This document shows, piece by piece, positions 7,993 to 17,148 of a stretch of 64,000 bases of DNA; the first letter of the stretch is position 1; the number at the start of each line of letters is the position of its first letter. The notes beneath the pieces were generated by a model. That model was not told the origin of the DNA. It saw nothing but the letters and a program-made list of their open reading frames with translations, and searched no databases. Source of the DNA: Paenibacillus rubinfantis (GTDB lineage Bacteria; Bacillota; Bacilli; Paenibacillales; Paenibacillaceae); assembly GCF_001486505.1 (NCBI RefSeq), contig NZ_LN909065.1, positions 1-64,000 on the forward strand, read 5' to 3'. Position numbers and translations under genes: made by a program.

Positions 7993-9981
7993 TTGAGCCT
8001 TACGCGCAAGAAAGCAGAGGTATATGATAACGTGAAGCCGTACCCTTTTACCTATAACCCTGGCATCCCGTTTATTCAGCAAGTAGCGGATTGGGTAGCA
8101 GACGTATTTTATGAGCTGCTGCCTGCAGCCGGCTTTGAAGTGCGGGATGAGCAGATTTACATGGCGTTTCAACTAGAGAAAGCATTTGCCGACAAACAAA
8201 CGATTTTCGCCGAAGCGGGAGTAGGTACAGGGAAAACACTGGTCTATCTTCTTTATGCGGTATGTTACGCGCGCTATACACGCAAACCAGCGGTCATTGC
8301 CTGCGCGGACGAGTCCCTGATTGAACAGTTGGTCAAACCTGAAGGCGATATCGCCAAGCTAGCCAGACATTTGGATTTGATCATTGATGCGCGGCTCGGT
8401 AAATCGCCGGATCAATATTTGTGTCTCCAGAAGCTGGATCAGGCGAGAGTTCAAGCGAATACGGATGTTGATTGGGAAGAAATCATGACAGGTTTGCCCA
8501 GCTTCGTTTATTCTTCTGCGCCCATGCAGTCGTTTCATGCATACGGTGACCGGAGAAACTATCCGCAGCTTACCGACGAACAATGGAATGCCGTTAATTG
8601 GGATCCTTTCCAGGACTGCTTCACCTGTGATCGCCGTCACCGTTGTGGACAGACGTTATCCAGGGACCATTACCGGCGAGCTGCCGACATTATCATTTGT
8701 TCGCATGATTATTATTTGGAGCATGTATGGACTTACGATGGACGTAAACGGGAGGGTCAACTGCCGCTCCTGCCTGAGCATTCCTCCGTCGTGTTCGACG
8801 AGGGACATTTGTTGGAATCGGCAGCCATGAAGGCGTTTGGCTATAAGATGAAGCATGTGATCTTTGAACAATTAATTACACGCCTCTTGCAAAATGAAAT
8901 CCGAGAATCCCTGGCTGTATTGATTGATGAGGCCATTGTACAGAGCGAAGAGATGTTTAACGCGTTTGGACGATATAACCTTGCCATTGCAGGGTCTGAA
9001 CGTAGAGAAATCGTCTTGACCGAGACACTGCTCAGCGAGGTGCGCCGGTTCCGAGGTTTGATATCTGCGATTGAAGAGGAACTCGTTTTTGAAGGGGAAC
9101 TCTATACGTTGGATCACTATCAGCTTCGGATCGTCGAGGAGCATATGGAGATGATGCAACAAGCGCTCCTTCTGTTCGAGCATTCGGAATCGACGGTCAT
9201 CAGCTGGGTGGAGGACAGCCCGGAAGGGCTTACGCTTACGGTCATGCCGGGTACGGTGAAAGAAATACTCGAAAAACAGGTGTTCCAGTTGCGTATGCCC
9301 ATTGTATTCTCGTCAGCAACGATGTCGGTGGAGAGCTCTTTCCATTATCTCGCGGACAGTCTTGGTATTGATCATTATCTGTCCTTTTCGGTTGATTCAC
9401 CCTATGCGTATCAGGAACAGATGGAGGTTATAGCACCACAATGGCCTCTGGCTGAAGGTTTTGAGGGCAAAATGAAAGAAGCGGCGCGCATGCTCCATCG
9501 CACCGGTGGCAGAGCGCTGATTCTGTTCCGGACTCGAAATGAGCTGCGTCAATTCAAGGAACAGGTGAAGGCTGAGCCCCTGCTTGACGGGATGTCGTTC
9601 TATTATGAAGGTGACGGAGAAATTAGCCACCTGATTTCAGCATTCCAGCAGGAGGAGGAAAGCGTGTTGTGTGCGGTCAGTCTATGGGAAGGACTTGATG
9701 TACCGGGACCATCGCTCAAGAATGTCATGGTTTGGTCGCTGCCTTTTCCACCGCTGGACCCTGTATTTAATGCCCGACGAAAAGCGGTTACTGACCCTTA
9801 TCAAGAGATCGATATGCCGTATATGCTTCTGCGACTTCGCCAGGGGATTGGCCGGCTGATCCGTTCTCGGGAGGATTCCGGCATCATCGTATTGCTGGGG
9901 GAAGAGTTGCAAACCAATCCCGTGGTGATGCATAAAGTGATATCCGTACTTCCAAAAGGTGTTGAATTAAAGTCACATTGA
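7993..9981 (+). CDS. DinG/XPD-type ATP-dependent DNA helicase with Fe-S cysteines
   Basis: 662 aa from a TTG start. It has Walker A AGVGTGKT (about 75-82). Four cysteines (C144, C209, C212, C218) are placed like the Fe-S cluster of XPD/DinG. The Walker B box reads DEGH (about 269-272) instead of DEAH. Later motifs FSSATM and the motif VI-like IGRLIRSREDSG follow. The family unwinds DNA 5'-3' in repair and replication-conflict resolution. It lacks the N-terminal exonuclease domain of Bacillus DinG, so it is closer to YoaA in architecture. The gene stands alone. Confidence 0.9.
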   Translation: MSLTRKKAEVYDNVKPYPFTYNPGIPFIQQVADWVADVFYELLPAAGFEVRDEQIYMAFQLEKAFADKQTIFAEAGVGTGKTLVYLLYAVCYARYTRKPAVIACADESLIEQLVKPEGDIAKLARHLDLIIDARLGKSPDQYLCLQKLDQARVQANTDVDWEEIMTGLPSFVYSSAPMQSFHAYGDRRNYPQLTDEQWNAVNWDPFQDCFTCDRRHRCGQTLSRDHYRRAADIIICSHDYYLEHVWTYDGRKREGQLPLLPEHSSVVFDEGHLLESAAMKAFGYKMKHVIFEQLITRLLQNEIRESLAVLIDEAIVQSEEMFNAFGRYNLAIAGSERREIVLTETLLSEVRRFRGLISAIEEELVFEGELYTLDHYQLRIVEEHMEMMQQALLLFEHSESTVISWVEDSPEGLTLTVMPGTVKEILEKQVFQLRMPIVFSSATMSVESSFHYLADSLGIDHYLSFSVDSPYAYQEQMEVIAPQWPLAEGFEGKMKEAARMLHRTGGRALILFRTRNELRQFKEQVKAEPLLDGMSFYYEGDGEISHLISAFQQEEESVLCAVSLWEGLDVPGPSLKNVMVWSLPFPPLDPVFNARRKAVTDPYQEIDMPYMLLRLRQGIGRLIRSREDSGIIVLLGEELQTNPVVMHKVISVLPKGVELKSH

Positions 9982-10111
9982 AACATCGACCAGTCGAGAG
10001 CACGACCTTACTGAAGCTTTTTCCGTCTGAGTTACTTCCCATGATTTGATTGAGGGTATAGATATACGATAGAATTGACTTCATCAGTAGGTGAAACCCG
10101 AGGTGATTCGC

Positions 10112-10429
10112 GTGAGCATTTTAAGATATAGTTATCCTACGCTGTTAAAAAGAAGCAAAAGCTTGTCTTATCGACAGCAAGTTACTTCAATGACAACGGT
10201 ACTCATGAACTTTTTAGTAGAGCACAAGTTGATTCTAGTAGAACCGTTCCATGAGGATGGTTCGCTCAAGGACGATTTGGTCCTGCACAGCACGGATTTA
10301 ACGGATGTAGGAAATGAATTCTTCAAAGAGGTCTTCCCCAAATGGTCAGCATATATTGATCGTGGGGGAGATATTCAAAAAACAACTTTGCTACTACAGG
10401 GATTGAACAAGTTGCAAAGTAGCGATTAA
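10112..10429 (+). CDS. Uncharacterised 105-aa protein
   Basis: I chose the GTG at 10112 because CGAGGTGA lies just upstream; an upstream in-frame GTG at 10091 would add seven residues. The product (VSILRYSYPT start) has mixed charge, no signal peptide and no membrane segment. A phrase near the middle (LVEHKLILVEPF) suggests a small helical fold. No family is recognised. It ends at a strong bidirectional terminator. Confidence 0.7.
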   Translation: MSILRYSYPTLLKRSKSLSYRQQVTSMTTVLMNFLVEHKLILVEPFHEDGSLKDDLVLHSTDLTDVGNEFFKEVFPKWSAYIDRGGDIQKTTLLLQGLNKLQSSD

Positions 10430-10469
10430 GCACAAAGAAAAGCCGCTAATTTAGCGGCTTTCTTTGTGC
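10430..10469. terminator. Bidirectional terminator between convergent genes
   Basis: An almost perfect hairpin: arms GCACAAAGAAAAGCCGCTAA and its near-complement ending CTTTCTTTGTGC. It has A/T tracts that could work in both directions between the 105-aa gene and the hydrolase gene. Confidence 0.88.
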
Positions 10470-10473
10470 TCAT

Positions 10474-12738
10474 TTATCTTTTATCATTCCGTATGCCGAT
10501 GTCTTTCATTAAGATATTTCCTTTGGGGGTCTGATCAAAAATAAAACTAATCTTGCGAATCTGTTCGGGCACTAGATGGGTGTTGGCTTTCATGAAATCA
10601 TTCATATCGAACGCAAAGTTTTGAAAAATCGGTTCCTTTATCGTTTGAAAGAATCCTAACGGCCGCTTGGCAAGAACACCTTCGAACATGGGGAGAAGGG
10701 GGGAATATTGGCTAAGTGGCAAGTGACTCACGTTTCCATGTTTATCTTCAACGGAGATCGTTAGGTCGACCAAAGTGTCTGCTGCACGTGCTTCCGGCTT
10801 GGCGTCATGGTTAGCAATGGAAAAAACAAGAGTACTTGTGTCAGATATATCGATCCCCGAATCCGGAAGGATGACCTGATAGACCGGAATGGAGGAACCC
10901 GATGTGTTATCCCATTCTAAGAAAACCGCGCTAAACTGTTCATCTGACATTTCCATCTTTACTTTGTCTTCTTTCCAGGCTTTGAGGGAGTCTCCTTCCA
11001 AATGCCCGCCGGGTAACGTGGTTGTTCCTGGATCGGAATCTTCTTCATAATTCGCGAGGGGGGTAGTGTTTCCGTCCGAATAATTGCTGATGTACATGGT
11101 TTCGGGCAACCATTCCTTGCCATACCCAAGATCTTGAAATACCATCCGATAGGAATCATTATTCTTCAATGTGGCCTCTAAAAAAGATGATATCAATACT
11201 TCTGCAGCTTGAATTTGTTGTTCGCCAGGAAGGATCTCTGAGTTATTAAACAACAGGTTTCCGATCCCGGCAGCATCGGTTCTACCCCAAACCGTATTGA
11301 ATTGTCCATGGTTTGCACCATAAATGTACACATAGGTTTTGAAATAGTTACGATCTTCAGTAAAGTGTGTACGATAATACTGATTCGCTCCAAGGAACGA
11401 ATTGACGTCCATATCATGAGAGCCATGGAGAGACAAATAGTTGATATCTTTGAGCTCAATGGGTTGTCCACCTGGTTTGTATTGCATGTCGGTACCTGCG
11501 ATCGAGACAAGGGATTGAATATTAAAATGGTAATCAAACTTGATGGTTGCATCTTCAGGATAGGTTGTCATTTGGTTGTATGCGGCTGCTGTCGTGATGG
11601 CCTCACCCCCACGGGAATGCCCCATCAGTGCGATATGCTGCATATCTACTTTGTCGTAGAACGGATTTCCTTTCGAAGCGTTCCATGACTCCCACGTTTT
11701 TAAATGTTCGAGTAATAACCAACCACGTGCACGATTTTCACCCTTCAATCCATCTAAAATGAACAGATCATCGTAAGGAGAAATGTTCAGAAAGTTCTCG
11801 TCGATCGAAGCGAAGATATATCCGCGACTGGCCAGCAATTTTCCCAGATAAGCATATCCGGGATCAGAGAACTCCGTCGCAAGATGGTTCCCATGGACAA
11901 TAAGGACAAGCGGGAAGGGGCCGTCGCCTTCCGGATACCAAACCGTGCCATTCAGCGGCATTGCCTCTGGACCAAATCCAAAGGTGTTCGTACGTCGGGA
12001 AGACCAATTTCCTACAAATGCCGATCCATCCACAGTCTCTGTCATGAGATGGCCTGGGGTGCTAAGATCTTTGCGATACGTTGGATTGCTAGCATAGGTT
12101 ATGGATTTTACCGGATAGGGCCCCGGTTCAGCCGGATTAGCCACGGAGGTTGAGTAATTGTCCGCAGTCTTGATAGATTGTAAAGGATGAGGAACTTCTA
12201 ACTCAGCAAACCCGCGACTCGTAAGCCAATATCCGAGTGCACAAATGAAGATGATCGTCACAGCAATCCCCGTACTTGCCGCTACCTTTACCCACCTTGC
12301 AGCTTCGCGATACGAACCCTTTATGAATCGATATAACAAGGCTCCAAGTAAAGAAAAGGAGAAGAGCATGCATAAAAGAATGGATAGCGTGAACGGTAGG
12401 GGGCCTAAAAAACTAAGATACAATAAACAAATAGAAGCCAGCAGGACCCAAACATACCGAGAAGGCATTTTTCTAGCCCAATGCAACACGCCTGCAATCA
12501 GACCCGTGAGTCCAAGTACGGTCAGAATCGATAAGATTGTACCCACGAAGTAGTCCTGAATACCTCGTGACCCAAGGTAATAGAAAGCTTGCACGAAACA
12601 AATGAACAACGTAACGATAGAAACTCCCCAAATCGCTCCTTTCCATCCTGACGGAAGGGGAGAAGTACGTGGAAGAGGAAACTTCGACAGCCGTGTTCTG
12701 ATTGTCTTCTTGTCATTTTTTAAATTAACGTTAAGCAT
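10474..12738 (-). CDS. Membrane-anchored alpha/beta hydrolase
   Basis: 754 aa. The N-terminal 190 residues carry about five or six membrane helices. An external alpha/beta-hydrolase domain follows, with the oxyanion segment LVLIVHGNH and the nucleophile elbow IALMGHSRGGEA; a later His in GANHGQF is a good candidate for the catalytic base. The last 200 residues form a beta-rich extension. The substrate is unknown; the family includes acetylhydrolases and chlorophyllase-like esterases. RBS AAAGGCGG precedes the ATG. It stands alone and ends at the bidirectional terminator. Confidence 0.85.
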   Translation of the reverse strand: MLNVNLKNDKKTIRTRLSKFPLPRTSPLPSGWKGAIWGVSIVTLFICFVQAFYYLGSRGIQDYFVGTILSILTVLGLTGLIAGVLHWARKMPSRYVWVLLASICLLYLSFLGPLPFTLSILLCMLFSFSLLGALLYRFIKGSYREAARWVKVAASTGIAVTIIFICALGYWLTSRGFAELEVPHPLQSIKTADNYSTSVANPAEPGPYPVKSITYASNPTYRKDLSTPGHLMTETVDGSAFVGNWSSRRTNTFGFGPEAMPLNGTVWYPEGDGPFPLVLIVHGNHLATEFSDPGYAYLGKLLASRGYIFASIDENFLNISPYDDLFILDGLKGENRARGWLLLEHLKTWESWNASKGNPFYDKVDMQHIALMGHSRGGEAITTAAAYNQMTTYPEDATIKFDYHFNIQSLVSIAGTDMQYKPGGQPIELKDINYLSLHGSHDMDVNSFLGANQYYRTHFTEDRNYFKTYVYIYGANHGQFNTVWGRTDAAGIGNLLFNNSEILPGEQQIQAAEVLISSFLEATLKNNDSYRMVFQDLGYGKEWLPETMYISNYSDGNTTPLANYEEDSDPGTTTLPGGHLEGDSLKAWKEDKVKMEMSDEQFSAVFLEWDNTSGSSIPVYQVILPDSGIDISDTSTLVFSIANHDAKPEARAADTLVDLTISVEDKHGNVSHLPLSQYSPLLPMFEGVLAKRPLGFFQTIKEPIFQNFAFDMNDFMKANTHLVPEQIRKISFIFDQTPKGNILMKDIGIRNDKR

Positions 12739-12965
12739 AGGTTACCGCCTTTCAAGTTATCACCAGTCCGCTCACAGATGACTTTTAGCTAGATAAATAC
12801 ATGATAAAGATATTAACGGAGCTTCGTTCAGCTGTACAAGAAAGTATAATATCATGCAGTACTGAATAAAGCAAGGTAGTGAATGAAAAACCACACTTCT
12901 TACGGTATTGAGAAGCTTATCAAATGAGGTAAAGGAGAAGGGCTTCAGGATGAATAGAATTCTAA
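12739..12965. other. Non-coding stretch upstream of the hydrolase
   Basis: AT-rich; includes an isolated TATAAT near 12845 without a matching -35. No gene or structured RNA seen. The gene-poor stretch continues to 13153 and contains the remnant listed next. Confidence 0.5.
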
Positions 12966-13127
12966 CTAATCTCTTTCGGAGGATGGGGGAAGAAAGGATA
13001 TGTAAAAGCAGATGTGCACGAGGGAGTAGAGGCTGTAATCACCAATGAAAAAATTCTTGTCCTTAAAGGAACAATGTTTTGTCCTCAGACAATCGAGCAC
13101 AATAAATGTCAGAGGACAAGAACATAG
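12966..13127 (+). pseudogene. Coding-like remnant, 53 codons without start
   Basis: An open frame between stops reads like real protein (GKKGYVKADVHEGVEAV, then ITNEKILVLKGTMFCP). It has no start codon with a ribosome-binding site and stops abruptly. I cannot assign a family. It looks like the decayed end of a gene lost during rearrangement of this patch. It contains an inverted repeat (GTCCTCAGAC at 13081, GTCAGAGGAC at 13108). Confidence 0.35.
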
Positions 13128-13153
13128 TCACATATTAGCAGTTATCCTTGCGA

Positions 13154-13828
13154 TCAGATGTTCTGACCACCCGAGACTTCGATTCTCTGTGCATTAACCC
13201 AGCGATTGTCGGATCCAAGCAGGTTGGCGACTACCGGACCGATATCCTCAGGCACGCCAACTCGGCCAAGGGCAGTCATCGAGGCGAACGCATCATTGTA
13301 AGCAGGGATGTCGCGTACAGAACCTCCTAAAAAATCGGTTTCGATTGCTCCAGGTGCAATGGTATTAGCGGTAATACCTCGGTGACCAAGTTCTTTGGCC
13401 ATATAAATGGTTAGAATTTCAACCGCACCTTTCGCTGCAGAGTAAGCAGAGAATCCGGGATAGGATACACGAGTGAGACCCGTTGAAAAATTCACTATAC
13501 GACCACCATCAGCAAGAAGCGGCAGAAGGGCCTGAGTCAAGAAAAACACGCCCTTGACATGCACATTGAACAAGCTATCGAACTGAGCCTCTGTTGTTTC
13601 TGCGAAATCTACCATTTCCCCGTGGCCGGCATTGTTCACCAGATGATTGAAAGTTGGGCGATCCCAAGTAGATTGCAAAGCCGAACGGACTGTGTTAGCA
13701 AAGGACGCAAAGCTAGCGATATTTCGAACACACAGATTACTGAGACTGGCATAAAAATTTGACTTCATCCATCTGAAACGCATTGGGTATACAGAATCTG
13801 AACAAAACGCAGAATCATCGGATGACAA
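13154..13828 (-). pseudogene. Short-chain dehydrogenase/reductase, 5'-truncated
   Basis: From about residue 45 onward it is a normal classical SDR: HLVNNAG, the catalytic Ser in NFSTGLT, YSAAKGA with Tyr/Lys, and the C-terminal IEVSGGQNI. The first 70-80 residues of the family, with the NAD(P)-binding TGxxxGIG motif, are missing. They are replaced by an unrelated stretch (MSSDDSAFCSDSVYPMRFRW), and upstream DNA on this strand does not restore them in any frame. Without the cofactor site it should be inactive, so I call it a truncated pseudogene. The breakpoint is near 13700-13770. Confidence 0.75.
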
Positions 13829-13885
13829 TAGGTCGATTAGGATATGTGAACAAAATACGGGTTTTGTGAAAAAGTCGATACGGAA

Positions 13886-13924
13886 AGACCGCAGGAACCT
13901 ACATTTGAGGCTTTCCAGCGGTCT
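13886..13924 (-). terminator. Probable terminator of xerS copy 1
   Basis: Outer stem AGACCGC / GCGGTCT with a further interrupted inner stem. It lies 15 nt downstream of the recombinase stop codon. The T run is weak. Confidence 0.55.
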
Positions 13925-13938
13925 GATCGCTCCATGCT

Positions 13939-15009
13939 CTACTTGTCCATATTAATAACGGCTTTGCGCATTTCCTCATCCGTTAAGTGTGTGTAGATCA
14001 TCGTTGTTTGGATTGACGAGTGACCTAGTTGGTTCTTCAGTCGTGGCACATCGTTGTTCTCCTGATGATAACGCGTCGCGAAGGAATGTCTTAACGAGTG
14101 TACCGTTAATGCGGGTTTACCATAAGCTGTCGCGTATTTCTCGATCAGCTTTTCAATAGATCTTGGTGTTAATCGCCGGCTTTTTCCTTTTCTGCCGATC
14201 GGCGCAGCCATAAACAAGTAGGTTTCTGATTTTTCCGGTTTATACCGGGCTTCACGAACCTTTATATAGTTGTCCAGATCCGCTTTGGCCTGTTCGCTAA
14301 AATACACGTATTGTTCCTTGTTGCCTTTGCGGATGACCCGCACCAAACCCTTGTTCATGTCGAGATCTTCCAGGTTGATGCCGGCGACTTCTGATAAACG
14401 CAATCCGGATCCGAGGATCAAAGAAACGATCGCCGTATCGCGTTCCCGGTTAAACTCGTGAAACTGATATAGCCGCTTATTGTCGCGGTTTTGCGCACCA
14501 TAATCGTATGCGACAAACTGACGGAACAGTTCAAAATCATCCACGCGCAGAATTTTACCTTCAATCCGATTCGCGATCGTTTCTTGGGTTTCCTTCATGG
14601 CATTAAATTCTATTTTGGCCATGACATTACGCTCTAGATATGGCTTGAGTTCAGCAGTTTCGGCCTTATTCTGCAGGTAATCAAACAACGACTTTAGCGC
14701 CGACAGCTTCCGGTTGATCGTCAATTTGGAGTTACCTAATTGATATTCCAGGAACGTTAAGAAGCTTTCAATTTCACGAACCGTCAGTTTCTCAAGAACC
14801 GAGAGTTCGACGTCTTTACGGTTAGGAGCTGCAAAACGTTCGGCCACGAGCCAATCAAAAAAGATGATGTAATCGTGACAGTAATTCAATAACGTCGTAT
14901 GCGACAGCTTGCGTTTACGCGTATCGATGTATTCGGCAACGTACCAAGGCAAATCCGTTAATTTCTCATCGATGCGGCTCATATATTGTGATTTCATCGT
15001 TTTATCCAT
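13939..15009 (-). CDS. xerS: Tyrosine recombinase XerS-like, copy 1
   Basis: 356 aa, the same length as streptococcal XerS. The start is the ATG behind AGGAGGT (15021-15027); an upstream in-frame ATG lacks a site. It has an N-terminal SAM-like core-binding domain (about 1-140) and a catalytic domain with Arg204, Lys228, the His304-x-x-Arg307 box (HSLRH), His330 and nucleophile Tyr339 (QTTMIYTHL). XerS resolves chromosome dimers as a single recombinase at difSL. A second full-length paralogue lies in this window at 53.8 kb. This copy sits among gene remnants and arsenic genes, so it may serve a mobile or plastic locus instead; that is inference. Confidence 0.88.
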   Translation of the reverse strand: MDKTMKSQYMSRIDEKLTDLPWYVAEYIDTRKRKLSHTTLLNYCHDYIIFFDWLVAERFAAPNRKDVELSVLEKLTVREIESFLTFLEYQLGNSKLTINRKLSALKSLFDYLQNKAETAELKPYLERNVMAKIEFNAMKETQETIANRIEGKILRVDDFELFRQFVAYDYGAQNRDNKRLYQFHEFNRERDTAIVSLILGSGLRLSEVAGINLEDLDMNKGLVRVIRKGNKEQYVYFSEQAKADLDNYIKVREARYKPEKSETYLFMAAPIGRKGKSRRLTPRSIEKLIEKYATAYGKPALTVHSLRHSFATRYHQENNDVPRLKNQLGHSSIQTTMIYTHLTDEEMRKAVINMDK

Positions 15010-15063
15010 TTCGAACGCGCACCTCCTGAACCTAGAATAATCCAATTATATAATTTCGTCAAA

Positions 15064-15085
15064 TTATTATTTTACGTAATAATAA
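15064..15085. repeat. AT-rich inverted repeat upstream of xerS copy 1
   Basis: Arms TTATTATT and AATAATAA separated by TTACGT, about 55 nt before the start codon. It could be an operator, a recombinase site, or chance in AT-rich DNA. It does not match a difSL site I can recall with confidence. Confidence 0.35.
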
Positions 15086-15613
15086 TACATAAGAGTTATC
15101 CGAAGATTCTCTGTCCTCTATTGATTGAAAGCAAATATCCACTTTTTCTGGCGCGTCTCTTGAACGTTATATTCTTCTTCAGTACAGTATAATTTTGTCT
15201 TCTTTTTAGTGTATCACTGCTGCCATCTAAAGCTAAAAGTGAAACAATGGTTTCCTCCTTGTGGTTGTGTTACGCGACTTTTAAGCATCTATAGTCTTGT
15301 TACCCATATTCAAGAGTCGCCTCGTGAATTGAAATGGCAGAAAAAATGCAAATATTCCAGGAAATACTACATCAGTTACTGTCTATACAAAGTGGCTAGA
15401 TTAATAAAAAAGCCCGATCGGTAAAGCAGCAAGAACCGCGCTATAGGATTGGTTATCGCGGACACTTCCCCCGTCCAGATGCACTTGTTGAGGAGCGACC
15501 TTTATGGTAAGAGTAGGTTTGATGAAGACAAATGATACAAGACGCAGACTAATAACCATGCCTAAAAGCTATTTTCAGCGTATAGGTAGATCACGGAATG
15601 GTATCGGAAATTA
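15086..15613. other. Gene-poor stretch between xerS and arsM
   Basis: About 530 nt without a convincing gene. A promoter-like TTGAAC-N17-TACAGT starts near 15161. Two short frames (15209-15424 and 15334-15510, the latter with an internal TAG) lack ribosome-binding sites. It looks like eroded DNA. Confidence 0.45.
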
Positions 15614-16414
15614 TTATGGTTTAATTGCTTTAATGACAGCCGACAATGTATAATCCTCAATATTCGCACCTGGTACCCAGTCTTTAATAAATTCACGAGA
15701 TTCGTCTTTAAGTTCGACAACTATATCTGTAAATCCGCTTAGATTTAACATTCCACTGATTTCATCAACCGTAGATGCACCGGATATACAGCTGGCCAGA
15801 GAATTAAGATCACCCTTAATTTCTTTCGGAAACTCTGCAGTCGCCACGACATCAGAAATGGCTAAACGACCACCCGGCTTTAACACACGAAATGCTTCAC
15901 GGAAAACTTGAGGTTTATCCGGAGACAAATTAATCACGCAGTTTGAAATGATTACATCTACTGAGTTATCAGGCATAGGCAGATGTTCAATTTCGCCAAG
16001 TCGGAACTCAACATTCTTGTATCCATTAGTCTGAGCATTACTTCGTGCACGGCTCACCATTTCCGGTGTCATATCAACCCCATAAACTTTACCTGACTCC
16101 CCCACTTGCTTGGATGCCAAAAAGCAATCAAAGCCGGCCCCACTACCTAAATCGAGAACGACCTCCCCTGGCTTCAGTGACGCAATGGCCTGTGGATTTC
16201 CGCAACCAAGGCCAAGATTCGATCCTAGTGGAACGGCCGCTAGTTCTTCATCCGAGTATCCTAGTTTCGAAGATACTTCATTCGGAGTACCGCAGCAACC
16301 CGTTTCTGAAGAACTTGGTGTACAACAACTGGATGTAGAAGCACTTTCAAGCACAATCTGTTTGTAACGGTTACGTACATGCTGACGAACTTCATCATCT
16401 CTCGTTTGGCTCAT
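15614..16414 (-). CDS. arsM: Arsenite S-adenosylmethionine methyltransferase
   Basis: 266 aa. It has the SAM-binding motif VVLDLGSGAGFDCF and the three cysteines expected to bind As(III): C71 (LGCGNP), C159 (SNCVINLSPDK) and C209 (ASCISGA). The N-terminus adds vicinal cysteine pairs at 30-31 and 40-41. The reaction is stepwise methylation of arsenite to methylarsenicals in the cytoplasm. It lies 73 nt downstream of arsR and is probably its main target. No arsenite efflux pump or arsenate reductase gene is adjacent, so detoxification here would rest on methylation, or the pump lies elsewhere. Confidence 0.93.
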   Translation of the reverse strand: MSQTRDDEVRQHVRNRYKQIVLESASTSSCCTPSSSETGCCGTPNEVSSKLGYSDEELAAVPLGSNLGLGCGNPQAIASLKPGEVVLDLGSGAGFDCFLASKQVGESGKVYGVDMTPEMVSRARSNAQTNGYKNVEFRLGEIEHLPMPDNSVDVIISNCVINLSPDKPQVFREAFRVLKPGGRLAISDVVATAEFPKEIKGDLNSLASCISGASTVDEISGMLNLSGFTDIVVELKDESREFIKDWVPGANIEDYTLSAVIKAIKP

Positions 16415-16487
16415 CTCATATCTCTCCTTTAATAAATCAAGTTATTTTAATAAATCAATATCACGAAATGAAACCCACGATGTGGGA

Positions 16488-16841
16488 TCATGAACAACAA
16501 CCACCGCTTGGTCGATCGTCTATTTTCCGGAATATACAACACAGTTCAGGAGACAATAATCGATTTACTTCAGTATGATTTAACTCGTAATAACTCCATG
16601 TCCCTCTCGTCTCTCGAGTAATTAAACCCGCATCAAGTAAAATCTTTAAATGATAAGACAGTTTAGACTGAGGCATATTTACGATATCGACCAAGTCGCA
16701 GACACATACACTCCCCTTTTGAGTGAGCTCATACATAATCTGTAAACGCTTTTGATCAGCTAAGGCTTTGAACTTGGCTTCATACCCAGCAAAATCAACA
16801 GTATCTTGAGTCTGTGAAAGAGTTGGGATTTCTTTAATCAC
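16488..16841 (-). CDS. arsR: ArsR-family arsenic-responsive repressor
   Basis: 117 aa from a GTG start with GGAGG 8 nt upstream; an ATG 12 codons earlier has no such site. The winged helix-turn-helix has the metal-site motif SVCVCDLV (C46, C48) in the DNA-recognition region, as in ArsR. There are further CC pairs near the C-terminus (C101-102, C115-116). It is the first gene of arsR-arsM and lies downstream of a promoter bracketed by two palindromes, which implies autoregulation with release by As(III). Confidence 0.9.
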   Translation of the reverse strand: MIKEIPTLSQTQDTVDFAGYEAKFKALADQKRLQIMYELTQKGSVCVCDLVDIVNMPQSKLSYHLKILLDAGLITRETRGTWSYYELNHTEVNRLLSPELCCIFRKIDDRPSGGCCS

Positions 16842-16918
16842 GCAATTACCTCCATTTAGCAGCAAGCTGGACAACACAGTTTACATACCGTTGTGTGTTT
16901 TTCGCTGAGGGATGCTTA

Positions 16919-16996
16919 CATCAAATTATTTTGATGAAGGAATCTTAACATAATAATTTGGTAAATTCAAGTATTCATCAAATATATTTGATGAAT
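16919..16996 (-). promoter_or_regulatory. arsR-arsM promoter flanked by two ArsR operator palindromes
   Basis: On the minus strand: -35 TTGAAT (16970-16965), 17-bp spacer, -10 TAAGAT (16947-16942). One flank is a perfect 24-bp palindrome (16973-16996, arm ATTCATCAAATA). The other is an inverted repeat CATCAAA-N4-TTTGATG (16919-16936). Both share the core CATCAAA, so one protein, most simply ArsR, should bind both sides and loop or block the promoter. Confidence 0.8.
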
Positions 16997-17148
16997 TGCT
17001 TCTCTGGTCTTTCCCTTGCTCTGCGATCACAATTAGTTTTATCTATTTTCCAGGAACATTTTCAAATGTGTTCTCGTTAGTAGAATTAAGAATACAAAAA
17101 AAGACAAGCACGAATCATTAAGTGCTGGACCTAGGAGGAGGATTCATC

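Noticed and set aside
13079-13119. Inverted repeat GTCCTC...GAGGAC as terminator of the truncated SDR
   Set aside because: The strand that would be transcribed has A residues, not T, after the stem.
15064-15085. difSL site for XerS
   Set aside because: The inverted repeat is AT-rich and I cannot match it to the published site with confidence; kept only as an inverted repeat.
15334-15510. 59-codon frame interrupted by one TAG (second part PRYRIGYRGHFPRPD)
   Set aside because: No ribosome-binding site, too short to be significant, and no recognised family; may be chance or a remnant.
15502-15650. Short frame starting MVRVGLMKTNDTRRR
   Set aside because: It runs into the end of arsM on the other strand and has no ribosome-binding site.
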